A stretch of 64,000 nt of DNA from Paenibacillus marchantiophytorum (lineage in GTDB: Bacteria > Bacillota > Bacilli > Paenibacillales > NBRC-103111): NCBI RefSeq assembly GCF_014640555.1, contig NZ_BMHE01000002.1, forward strand, positions 261,566-325,565, read 5' to 3'. The position numbers were made by a program, and so were the translations under genes. Position 1 is the first letter of the stretch. Every line of letters starts with the position of its first letter. Positions 36,381 through 43,990 of this stretch are shown in pieces. Below the pieces are notes generated by a model. The model saw only the letters and a program-made list of their open reading frames with translations, was not told the DNA's origin and made no database searches.

Positions 36381-39300
36381 TTGACGAAGTTAACGGAGTT
36401 TTCGATGAAGAATGTCGCGGCTGTATGTATCGTGATTTGGCTGTTGATTGCTGGGGGATGCTACGCTGCTGCGAACTTGAAGGTAGAGAGTATGCCGGAT
36501 ATTGCCTATCCGATTGTTATTATTTCGACTGATTATACAGCTCCGCCAAAAGATGTCATGGAGTTGGTTACCAAACCGTTGGAGAAAGCAGTGGCAGGAA
36601 TGCAAGGGCTTTTGAATATAAGCTCCAGTTCGCAGGATAACTACTCGCAAATTGTTATCCGACTAGAACAAGGCAAGAAACCTGAGAATGTTAAAAAAGA
36701 TGTGGAAAGCTTGATTGCAAATGTGCGGCTTCCGCAGGGCTCTGAGAAGCCTAGGGTATTAACGGCAGGGTTCGCTTCTGAACCTATCTATCATTTGGCG
36801 CTTTATGCAGAAGAAGGAACGAATCAAACGGAGCTGGATCAGGCTTTTAAGGATATGATTTTACCTGGACTAGAGGGTATTAAAGGTATTGACCATGTAG
36901 ATTCATTTGGCAATCGGGAAGCGGTGCTTACAATTAAGCTGGACGGTGCTGCAATGAACCGATACGGCCTTACGCCGCCGGAGGTATCCCGCTTTATTCA
37001 AGGAGCTCTCGTCTCCAGTCCGGCGGGTACGGTTGATTTTAACGGCAATCATCAGATGCTTAGGGTAAAAGGACAGCTGGATTCTATTTATAGTCTGGAT
37101 CATATGAAAATAGGAACACCAGAAGGTGAGATGCTTCTGCTTAAGCAAATCGCCAAAGTTGAAGCGATCAGCGAGTCCGCCAATACAGCCAGACTGGATG
37201 ACAAACCGGCAATCACTGTGCTGCTATACAAGACGAAGGATGCGAATACCGTAGAATTCGCTGGAGAAGTGGATAAACAAATAGCTTCCTGGCAAAAAAC
37301 ATTGAACGGAGTGAAGTTTCATCTTGTACTGAATGGAGCGACGTCTGTGAAGGAATCTATTCACGGGATGGTACAAGAAGGCGGGCTAGGGGCGCTGCTC
37401 GCTTCGCTGATGATCTTGATCTTTTTGCGGAATGTGAGAATGACCTTCATTGTACTGGTCTCAATCCCGCTTTCAATTCTGATTACGCTGCTATTTATGA
37501 ACCCGCTCGGTATTTCATTGAACATTATGACGCTCGGAGGGATGGCGATTGCCATTGGACGGGTTGTCGATGACAGCATTGTCGTTATTGAAAATATTTA
37601 CAGCCAGATGGAGAAAGCGCAGGAACGCAGTGAATCGGTTATCAAGCTGGCTACGCAGCAAGTAGCCTCGGCGATTACTTCCTCAACCCTTACAACGGTT
37701 GGTGTTTTCGCACCGATTGGATTCGTAAGTGGCATTGTCGGCGAAGTATTCCGTCCGTTTGCACTGACTTTGATTTGTGCGCTTCTGTCTTCCTTGCTCG
37801 TTGCCCTAACCGTCATTCCGATGCTGGCGAAGCTGATGGTGCTTAAAGGAAATAGCATTCCGCATCAGAATGAGAAGCAAGCGACTTTGTTCATGCTTCG
37901 CTATCAAAAAATGTTAGAGTGGTCTTTAACTAACCGCATAAAGACGTTGTTGTTCGCAGCGTTGTTATTTGTGCTTTCCATTGTAGTTACGGTGCCGCAT
38001 CTGGCAACGTCGTTTATGCCCGCGAACGCGTCGGAGAGGCAAATGGTTTTTACGATTCAGATGCCTCGCGGCACATCGCTCGAAATGATGAATGCCCAGT
38101 CCAAAGACATCGAAACGTTGTTGAAAGATGCCAAGAATGCCTCAGGCCAATCCATCTTTAGCTACAACGAATCGATCATGGGGGCTGATTGGGCAGATAT
38201 TTACACAGAATCGAGTGTGTATGAAGATGCTAAAATGGCTTTTAAACAATATAAGGAAAAAATTGCTGAACGGCTTCCCGAAGATGCCAAAGTGAACGGT
38301 AAAGTATTCAGTTTTGGACCTGGCACGGGAAGCGGCGTAGACTTCTCTTATTTATTAACAGGAGATGATCAGCTGTATTTGCAGCAGGCTGCTCGGCAGA
38401 TTGAAAATAAACTGAGAGAGTTCCCCGAGCTTACTGAGATTAAAAACAGCCTAAGTGAAACGAAGACAGAAGTCGAAATTACCGTTGATGAAAGTAAGGC
38501 AATGTTGTACGGCTTCACAGCGGCCCAAGTTCTGGAGAACGTGAACAGTTGGATCAAAGAAGAAAAGCTAGGTGATCTCACATTTAATCACATCACTTAT
38601 GCGACCAAGGTGATGCTTGATAACAAATACAAAGATTCGATGGATAAGCTAGGCAGCTATATGCTTAAGTCAGCCAATGGCAAGCGTGTTCAGATTAATG
38701 AGATCGCCAAAATTAAGCAAGTTGACGCTCCGGTTTCCATTAGTCGCGAGATGCAGTCGCAGGTACTTACAGTGACGGCTCAAATCGACAGTGCCGATAA
38801 AGGCGGAATTAGTAAGAAAATATCGGCGGAGTTAGCCAAGATTGAGCTCCCTTTGGGCGTAAGCCGCGAAGTGAAGGGGGTATCGGGTGATATTAATAAA
38901 AGTTTCATGGAAATGTTCATGGCCATGATAGCGTCGATTTTTATCGTGTATCTGGTCATGGTGCTCGCATTTGGGAATGCGAGTGCACCATTCGCAATTC
39001 TGTTCTGCTTGCCGCTTGCTGCAATCGGGGGGTTATTGGGCCTCTTCGTTACCGGGGAATCACTCAACGTCACTTCCTTGATCGGATTTCTTATGCTAAT
39101 CGGTATCGTCGTCACCAATGCCATAGTTCTCATCGACAGGGTCCAGCAACTGGTTCTTCAGGGGCATCCATTACGTCAATCGTTGATTGAAGCGGGGATG
39201 ACACGCTTGAGGCCGATCATTATGACCGCAGGGGCGACCGTTATGGCTTTGATGCCATTAGCTCTAAGTCTATCCAAGGGGACGATCGTCTCGAAAGGTT

Positions 39301-39428
39301 TGGCCGTCGTTGTTATTGGGGGATTAAGTACTTCAACACTGCTCACGCTTGTCGTTGTCCCTATTATGTATGAATGGATTTATTCCATTAAAATACGTCG
39401 CAGGTTTATTAGGGATAAGATTCTATAG
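36381..39428 (+). CDS. RND-superfamily efflux permease (AcrB/SwrC-like)
   Basis: 1015 residues from a TTG at 36381 (AGGGGAGGAG 8 bases upstream). The usual duplicated layout is present: helix 1 (NVAAVCIVIWLLIAGGCYAA), a large outer loop beginning MPDIAYPIVIISTDYTAPPK, helices 2-6 with the proton-relay motif GRVVDDSIVVIENIY, helix 7, a second large loop and helices 8-12. In Gram-positive bacteria such pumps export lipopeptides and membrane-active compounds without an outer-membrane channel; B. subtilis SwrC protects against surfactin. No membrane-fusion protein is encoded nearby. Its place after a two-component system and lipoprotein suggests induced self-protection. Confidence 0.93.
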   Translation: MTKLTEFSMKNVAAVCIVIWLLIAGGCYAAANLKVESMPDIAYPIVIISTDYTAPPKDVMELVTKPLEKAVAGMQGLLNISSSSQDNYSQIVIRLEQGKKPENVKKDVESLIANVRLPQGSEKPRVLTAGFASEPIYHLALYAEEGTNQTELDQAFKDMILPGLEGIKGIDHVDSFGNREAVLTIKLDGAAMNRYGLTPPEVSRFIQGALVSSPAGTVDFNGNHQMLRVKGQLDSIYSLDHMKIGTPEGEMLLLKQIAKVEAISESANTARLDDKPAITVLLYKTKDANTVEFAGEVDKQIASWQKTLNGVKFHLVLNGATSVKESIHGMVQEGGLGALLASLMILIFLRNVRMTFIVLVSIPLSILITLLFMNPLGISLNIMTLGGMAIAIGRVVDDSIVVIENIYSQMEKAQERSESVIKLATQQVASAITSSTLTTVGVFAPIGFVSGIVGEVFRPFALTLICALLSSLLVALTVIPMLAKLMVLKGNSIPHQNEKQATLFMLRYQKMLEWSLTNRIKTLLFAALLFVLSIVVTVPHLATSFMPANASERQMVFTIQMPRGTSLEMMNAQSKDIETLLKDAKNASGQSIFSYNESIMGADWADIYTESSVYEDAKMAFKQYKEKIAERLPEDAKVNGKVFSFGPGTGSGVDFSYLLTGDDQLYLQQAARQIENKLREFPELTEIKNSLSETKTEVEITVDESKAMLYGFTAAQVLENVNSWIKEEKLGDLTFNHITYATKVMLDNKYKDSMDKLGSYMLKSANGKRVQINEIAKIKQVDAPVSISREMQSQVLTVTAQIDSADKGGISKKISAELAKIELPLGVSREVKGVSGDINKSFMEMFMAMIASIFIVYLVMVLAFGNASAPFAILFCLPLAAIGGLLGLFVTGESLNVTSLIGFLMLIGIVVTNAIVLIDRVQQLVLQGHPLRQSLIEAGMTRLRPIIMTAGATVMALMPLALSLSKGTIVSKGLAVVVIGGLSTSTLLTLVVVPIMYEWIYSIKIRRRFIRDKIL

Positions 39429-39460
39429 TTCCGCTATTGCCCTAACATCCCTGCTATTTG

Positions 39461-39745
39461 TTCATATCAGCGTATCGCAGTTCCCTTTGGGCTATGTAAT
39501 GACACGGAACGTAGTATGAAAAGGAACTACGATCCGCTAATTGGTGGGAACTGGAGTAAAAGCAGCATGAAAGGGAACTGAGGTATGCTATTTAAGCGGA
39601 ACATGCTCATTCCGACCGGGGAATGGTGAAATAGCGGATTGTAGTTCCTTTTGGAGTGGAATTTGGCGGGATTCAGCATTATAGCGGATCCTAGTTCCCT
39701 TTGAGCTATACGATGACACATAGGAACCGACAGTTCCCTTAATAG
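39461..39745. repeat. Dispersed palindromic repeat, copy E
   Basis: It begins with the 3' part of a unit (GTTCCCTTTGGGC, then GACACGGAACGTAGTATGAA) and continues with a full core: GGAACTACGATCCGCTA (39523-39539), a GGGAACTGAGGTATGCTA variant, TAGCGGATTGTAGTTCC (39632-39648, one mismatch from the exact inverse) and TAGCGGATCCTAGTTCC. It lacks the hexamer and the TAAAAGTGAC segment of the other copies and is the most diverged. It lies between the RND stop codon and a terminator. Confidence 0.88.
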
Positions 39746-39774
39746 AGTTTGTCACTTTGAAAAGGTTGATCTCC

Positions 39775-39798
39775 ACGGGCAGCAAAGCCCGTTTTCTT
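39775..39798 (+). terminator. Terminator downstream of repeat copy E
   Basis: ACGGGC, AGCAAA, GCCCGT and TTTCTTT. It is probably the original terminator of the RND gene, now 347 bases from the stop codon. Confidence 0.75.
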
Positions 39799-40182
39799 TA
39801 TTCCTGCGGGGCAGGACACGCCATCTGGGCATTTCTCCGTTCCATACAATTCGGAAAATTCCATAAGACTGTGCAAGAAGTATGTACGCCAATATTAATG
39901 TCATATAAAATGACGTTTAAATAAGAAATTTCAATATTGTGTAGATTTTTTTGTTCCTTGATCCAAATTAATCGTGAAAATTTGGTTCGATAAACAAATA
40001 ATGCGCTGTGTATGTCAGAAATATTGACGCTAATGACGCATGGAGATTACGATCAGGATACGAATAACAGGCGATGGAGCACGAACGCGAGTAAAGCGAT
40101 TTTGAGCGGCCCGAAGAAATCGACGGAGTAAATTCATACAAATTGCGATGAAGCAATCGGAAATCTGGCGCAGGAGCTTCAC
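39799..40182. other. Intergenic stretch without a recognisable gene
   Basis: About 380 bases between the terminator and the allantoinase promoter. It is AT-rich in the first half. Short open stretches exist in the second half, but none has a ribosome binding site or a recognisable domain. It may hold a decayed gene remnant; nothing is identifiable. Confidence 0.4.
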
Positions 40183-40212
40183 TTGAATGTGGAAGAATTG
40201 CCTTTATATAAT
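40183..40212 (+). promoter_or_regulatory. Promoter of the allantoinase gene
   Basis: TTGAAT (40183-40188), 18-base spacer and TATAAT (40207-40212), 24 bases before the ATG at 40236. Confidence 0.65.
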
Positions 40213-40235
40213 GGAAGACAACAGGGGGGAACGGA

Positions 40236-41624
40236 ATGGCTAACCACTTGGACTTGATCATTCGCGGCGGCTCCATCGTTCTCAGAGATGAAGTTCGTGT
40301 GCTGGATATAGGTGTTAAGAGCGGCAAGATCGTAGCATTGGGTGAACAAATTGGAGAGGATGCCGAGACGATTGTAGATGCAAGAGGCATGACGATCATG
40401 GCAGGTATGATTGATGTTCACGTCCATTTGAATGAACCTGGACTCGGGGATTGGGAAGGCTTCGCTTCCGGTTCGGCAGCTTTGGCGGCGGGAGGTTGTA
40501 CAACCTATTTGGATATGCCTCTAAATGGCGTTCCACCAACCGTTACGCTTGCAGCCATGCAGCAAAAGCTGGCAACGGCGGAGGTGCAGTCTCACGTGGA
40601 CTATGCGCTATGGGGCGGCCTCGTTCCAGGCCATTTGGATGATCTGGAAGCCCTGAATGAAGCAGGGGTTGTCGGGTTCAAAGCGTTCATGTCATCACCT
40701 GGCGACCCAGGGGAAGACGCTTTCCGTGAGGTGGATGATCTCACCTTGTGGGAAGGGATGAAGCGGATTGCCCGCCTGAATCGTGTGCTTGCTATCCATG
40801 CCGAAAGCGAATCGCTCGTCTCGCAATTAGGAAGAATTCGCCAAGTAGAAGGAGCTGTTTCTGCTAAGGATAACTCCTCTTCAAGACCGATCCTGGCGGA
40901 GTTAGAGGTTGTGAATCGCGCTTTGTTTTATGCCGAGCAGACGGGGTGCCCTTTGCATTTCGTTCATATTAGCAGTCCGGCAGCGGTCATGGTCATTGCA
41001 AAAGCCAAGGAAAGAGGCGTTAATGTAACTGTGGAAACGTGTCCGCACTATTTGACGTTAACTGAGGATGATTTGGAACGGATTGGTCCCAAAGCCAAAT
41101 GCGCGCCTCCGCTGCGGAGCAAGGAAGAGCGGGATATGCTCTGGCATGTGCTTCGGCTAGGCTATATTGATATGATATCGTCGGATCATTCCCCCTGTCC
41201 GGGAGATTTGAAATTGTCAGACAATTATTTTGAAGCATGGGGAGGCATAGCTGGGGCGCAAAGCTCACTGGAACTGATGCTGGATGAAGGTCATCTTAAG
41301 CGCAAAATCCCGCTAACACAACTGACCGCGATGTTGTCCTACGCACCGGCCAAACGCTTTGGGCTGCATCCGCGCAAAGGCGAAATCCGTATCGGGGCTG
41401 ATGCCGATCTCGTCATGATTCAACTGAATAAGGCTTATGAATTGACGGAGGAGCAGCTGCTTGATCGGCATAAGCAAAGCCCATATGTAGGGAAGACCTT
41501 TTCCTGCAAAGTCGCAGCCACATGGAGCAATGGGAATCTTGTGTATGAGCAATCAAGCGGCGTACAGCGGGTGATGATGGGGAGTTGGCTGAGCGGTAGC
41601 CAGCTAGTTGATGGCTCCGCTTGA
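40236..41624 (+). CDS. allB: Allantoinase
   Basis: 462 residues. AllB opens the ring of allantoin to allantoate in the cytoplasm (purine breakdown). The dinuclear metal site of cyclic amidohydrolases is visible: DVHVHLNEPG, the carboxylated lysine in VVGFKAFMSSPGDPGED, histidines in VLAIHAES and PLHFVHISS, and the aspartate in MISSDHSPCPGD. AGGGGGGAACGG precedes the ATG. No allantoate amidohydrolase, permease or PucR-type regulator is adjacent, so the pathway must be completed elsewhere. Dihydropyrimidinase or dihydroorotase is less likely given the WEGFASGSAALAAGG block. It is convergent with the LysR gene and overlaps it by 21 bases. Confidence 0.92.
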   Translation: MANHLDLIIRGGSIVLRDEVRVLDIGVKSGKIVALGEQIGEDAETIVDARGMTIMAGMIDVHVHLNEPGLGDWEGFASGSAALAAGGCTTYLDMPLNGVPPTVTLAAMQQKLATAEVQSHVDYALWGGLVPGHLDDLEALNEAGVVGFKAFMSSPGDPGEDAFREVDDLTLWEGMKRIARLNRVLAIHAESESLVSQLGRIRQVEGAVSAKDNSSSRPILAELEVVNRALFYAEQTGCPLHFVHISSPAAVMVIAKAKERGVNVTVETCPHYLTLTEDDLERIGPKAKCAPPLRSKEERDMLWHVLRLGYIDMISSDHSPCPGDLKLSDNYFEAWGGIAGAQSSLELMLDEGHLKRKIPLTQLTAMLSYAPAKRFGLHPRKGEIRIGADADLVMIQLNKAYELTEEQLLDRHKQSPYVGKTFSCKVAATWSNGNLVYEQSSGVQRVMMGSWLSGSQLVDGSA

Positions 41625-42473
41625 TTCAGGCAGCATGGCCATGAAGGTGCTGAGCGAGCTGCTCACGAAGGCATCTTTGCGGGTGATGAATTCCGTATGG
41701 ATATGACGATAGCGATGGGGCATTTCAAAAGTACGGATTGAACCATCGGCCTCATGCTTACTAACGACAGCTTTGGGCATTAGGGAGATGCCGAGTCCCG
41801 CAGATATGCCGCCAATAATGGCTTCTAGCATCCCGAACTCCATCATGGTGGGTTGCATCTTGCCGATGGATTGAAGCCACTCTTCCAGCACATCCCGATA
41901 GGAACAGCCTGAGCTGAAAACAAGGATGGGCTTCGCCAAAGCTTCTGCAAGATCGGCCACATTAGGGCCGGCTGCAATGACTAATTCCTCTTCGAAGGCA
42001 GGAATGGATACCAGCTCGGGATGCGTGCAAGAGCAGCCAATGAATGCGCCATCCAACTCGTAATGGAGTACTTTTTCAATTAAAAATTGCGAGTGGCCTG
42101 TTGTTAGAGAGAGCTGAACATTCGAATGCTGCTCGTAGTAGCAAGCGAGCAGTTTAGGCAGTCGAACGGCTGCGGCTGTCTGTGTAGATCCAATCAGGAG
42201 CGGGCCGCTAGGTTCTCCAGAAGATGAAAGCGCGATGAACGCTTCATCCAGTAAGCCGACGATTTTGTCCGCATAGGTAAGCAATGTTTTGCCACTTGAA
42301 GTTAATGACATGCCGCGGTTATGTCGGTAAAAAAGCACGGTTTGCAGTTCCGATTCAAGCTGTCTGATTCGAGCTGTAATGTTGGATTGCACATAACCGA
42401 GCCGTTGAGCGGCCTTGGTGACGGAGCCTTCACGGGCGACCATTTGAAAAACACGCAAATCTGAGCTTTCCAT
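41604..42473 (-). CDS. LysR-family transcriptional regulator
   Basis: 289 residues. An N-terminal winged helix-turn-helix (FQMVAREGSVTKAAQRLGYV, then SNITARIRQLESELQTVLFY) is followed by a type 2 periplasmic-binding-like effector domain (PLLIGSTQTAAAVRLPKLLA; GGISAGLGISLMPKAVV). GGGGG lies 7 bases before the ATG. It is divergent from an EamA transporter gene across a 131-base gap containing a palindrome, the classic arrangement of a LysR regulator controlling its neighbour. The effector is unknown. Confidence 0.92.
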   Translation of the reverse strand: MESSDLRVFQMVAREGSVTKAAQRLGYVQSNITARIRQLESELQTVLFYRHNRGMSLTSSGKTLLTYADKIVGLLDEAFIALSSSGEPSGPLLIGSTQTAAAVRLPKLLACYYEQHSNVQLSLTTGHSQFLIEKVLHYELDGAFIGCSCTHPELVSIPAFEEELVIAAGPNVADLAEALAKPILVFSSGCSYRDVLEEWLQSIGKMQPTMMEFGMLEAIIGGISAGLGISLMPKAVVSKHEADGSIRTFEMPHRYRHIHTEFITRKDAFVSSSLSTFMAMLPESSGAIN

Positions 42474-42516
42474 CTCGCAACCCCCTTGTAGGCATATTCC
42501 TTGCTATCATTCATTG

Positions 42517-42531
42517 TGATATGTAATATCA
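42517..42531. promoter_or_regulatory. Candidate LysR operator
   Basis: TGATATGTAATATCA, perfect 6-base arms around GTA, lies midway between the divergent LysR and EamA genes. Confidence 0.5.
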
Positions 42532-42604
42532 TTAACAATCATTATACATAATAGAAGCCCTCCCTTACAATTAGCGTACCGCTAGTAAATGGAGGGTTTT
42601 CTCG

Positions 42605-43495
42605 ATGAATAAATTCAAATATATCTGCCTTATCCTGGTTACCACCTTTGTAATGGGAGTTGCATTTCCGGTAGGGAAAATCGGCATGTTGTACGCGACG
42701 CCGTTCTTTCTGATGGGAATCCGCTTCGTGCTCGCAGGAGGCTTGTTGGCTCTGTTGGTTGCCAAAAAACCGCGCCCGCGAGGCGGCAGACAGTGGCTGA
42801 AATCAGCCGTAATTGGCCTCTTTCAATCTGCTGGTGTCATGGGGTGTGCCTACTACAGCATGCATTGGATCACCTCAAGTGAATCTTCGATTATTACTTG
42901 TACGAACCCGCTGATCGTCATTGTTCTCGGAACTTTCTTGACCGGAGCCAAGTACCGCGGCCGTCAATGGCTAGGCGTAGCGGTTGGTTTTGTTGGTGTC
43001 GCGATGACCTTTGGGCTGCACATGAAATTCCAAATCGGCACATTCATCGGCTTCGCAGGAGCGGTTTGTTTCGCTGCAGCTACTCTTCTTATCAAACGAT
43101 GGGGCGCTGAGTTTGACATGACGGTCCTGGCAGCTTATCAAATGCTGGCTGGGGGAATGGTTTTACTTCTATTAAGCGCTTTTACAGAACATGCCTACTT
43201 TACGTTTACGGGTACCTCTGTGTTAGTCGTGCTATGGCTGGTCATTATGGGGTCCATCGTGCAATTTTCCCTGTGGTTTTACTTGCTTAGGAACGGGGAT
43301 CCGGCTAAAACGAGCGCCTTTTTATTTCTTGTTCCGTTGTTTGGCGTCCTTTCCAGTTGGCTGCTGCTTGGCGAGCAAATCGCTTGGTATGTTTCGGTGG
43401 GCGGGGCTTTTATCTGTCTGGGTATCTTTTTGGTCAATTGGGAGGGGAAGTCGCATGCGGCTGCGAATTTGGCAAACCATCCATCAGGAATGTAG
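42605..43495 (+). CDS. EamA-family (DMT) transporter
   Basis: 296 residues with about ten predicted membrane helices in two EamA repeats (VTTFVMGVAFPVGKIGMLYA and FIGFAGAVCFAAATLLIKRW). The second half includes the usual SAFLFLVPLFGVLSSWLLLGE segment. Members export amino acids, nucleosides or other metabolites, or import solutes; the substrate cannot be read here. GGAGGG precedes the ATG. It is probably regulated by the divergent LysR protein. A terminator follows. Confidence 0.9.
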   Translation: MNKFKYICLILVTTFVMGVAFPVGKIGMLYATPFFLMGIRFVLAGGLLALLVAKKPRPRGGRQWLKSAVIGLFQSAGVMGCAYYSMHWITSSESSIITCTNPLIVIVLGTFLTGAKYRGRQWLGVAVGFVGVAMTFGLHMKFQIGTFIGFAGAVCFAAATLLIKRWGAEFDMTVLAAYQMLAGGMVLLLLSAFTEHAYFTFTGTSVLVVLWLVIMGSIVQFSLWFYLLRNGDPAKTSAFLFLVPLFGVLSSWLLLGEQIAWYVSVGGAFICLGIFLVNWEGKSHAAANLANHPSGM

Positions 43496-43509
43496 GATAG
43501 CATTTTCAC

Positions 43510-43548
43510 AACGGCAAGTACTGTTTATTCAGTCCTTGTCGTTTTTTT
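43510..43548 (+). terminator. Terminator of the EamA transporter gene
   Basis: AACGGCAAG (43510-43518) pairs with CTTGTCGTT (43535-43543), one G-T pair, followed by seven T. Confidence 0.75.
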
Positions 43549-43585
43549 GTTGTGAATATGAAGGGGCGGTGACGGTTTTGCACCG

Positions 43586-43778
43586 AATAGAAGTCTTTTG
43601 GGACTTCTATTTTACTTCAAATGCCACTTTTTACACAGATAGAAGCCTCCAAAGACTCTTATTTAATGAAAAAGTAGGTGTATCCCTCTTTATGTGCCCG
43701 ATAGAAGTCCCCAAAGACTTCTATTAAACAGAAATCTCCCCCTTTTTTCTAGGATAGAAGCCTCCAAAGACTCTTATT
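43586..43778. repeat. Array of four related hairpins
   Basis: Four 25-base repeats start at 43587, 43639, 43701 and 43754. The first and third form perfect stems of ATAGAAGTC with GACTTCTAT around a six-base loop. The second and fourth are identical to each other and form imperfect stems (ATAGAAGCCTCC, then AAAGACTCTTATT). Spacers are 27, 37 and 28 bases. Units one plus two and three plus four start 114-115 bases apart, suggesting duplication of a dimer. The array fills the first half of the 495-base gap before rhaEW. Confidence 0.85.
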
Positions 43779-43887
43779 TCCTTAAGAAAGCTGTTAGAGG
43801 ATGAGAACCGAGCTGATCATGGCCAATTTTGACTGTGGTTCATTTTTATTGAAGAAAATCCGTTTTTCTTTACAAAATCAAACAATA

Positions 43888-43924
43888 ACAAAGACTAAAA
43901 TAAATATTCAAAAATAAACAAAGA
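43888..43924. promoter_or_regulatory. Candidate direct-repeat operator upstream of the rhamnose operon
   Basis: ACAAAGA occurs at 43888-43894 and 43918-43924, exactly 30 bases apart, each preceded by AATAA or AATAAA. A TATGAT (43925-43930) that could be a -10 box follows. This may bind the DeoR-type RhaR encoded in the operon. Confidence 0.4.
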
Positions 43925-43990
43925 TATGATATGATGAATCCATCAAAAACAAACACATACTCATGGGAAGTAAACATTAGGAGGATACTT

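Noticed and set aside
36382..36650. Whether the small lipoprotein gene and the RND gene are separated by a real operon boundary
   Set aside because: Not reported as a boundary because the hairpin at 36299 has only a short T-run; read-through cannot be judged from sequence.
40021..40140. Short open stretch upstream of allantoinase that might be a gene remnant
   Set aside because: It has no start signal and no recognisable domain, and is too short to support a pseudogene call.
43586..43778. Possible CRISPR array
   Set aside because: There are only four repeats of two sequence types, spacers vary from 27 to 37 bases, each repeat is a hairpin, and no cas genes are nearby.
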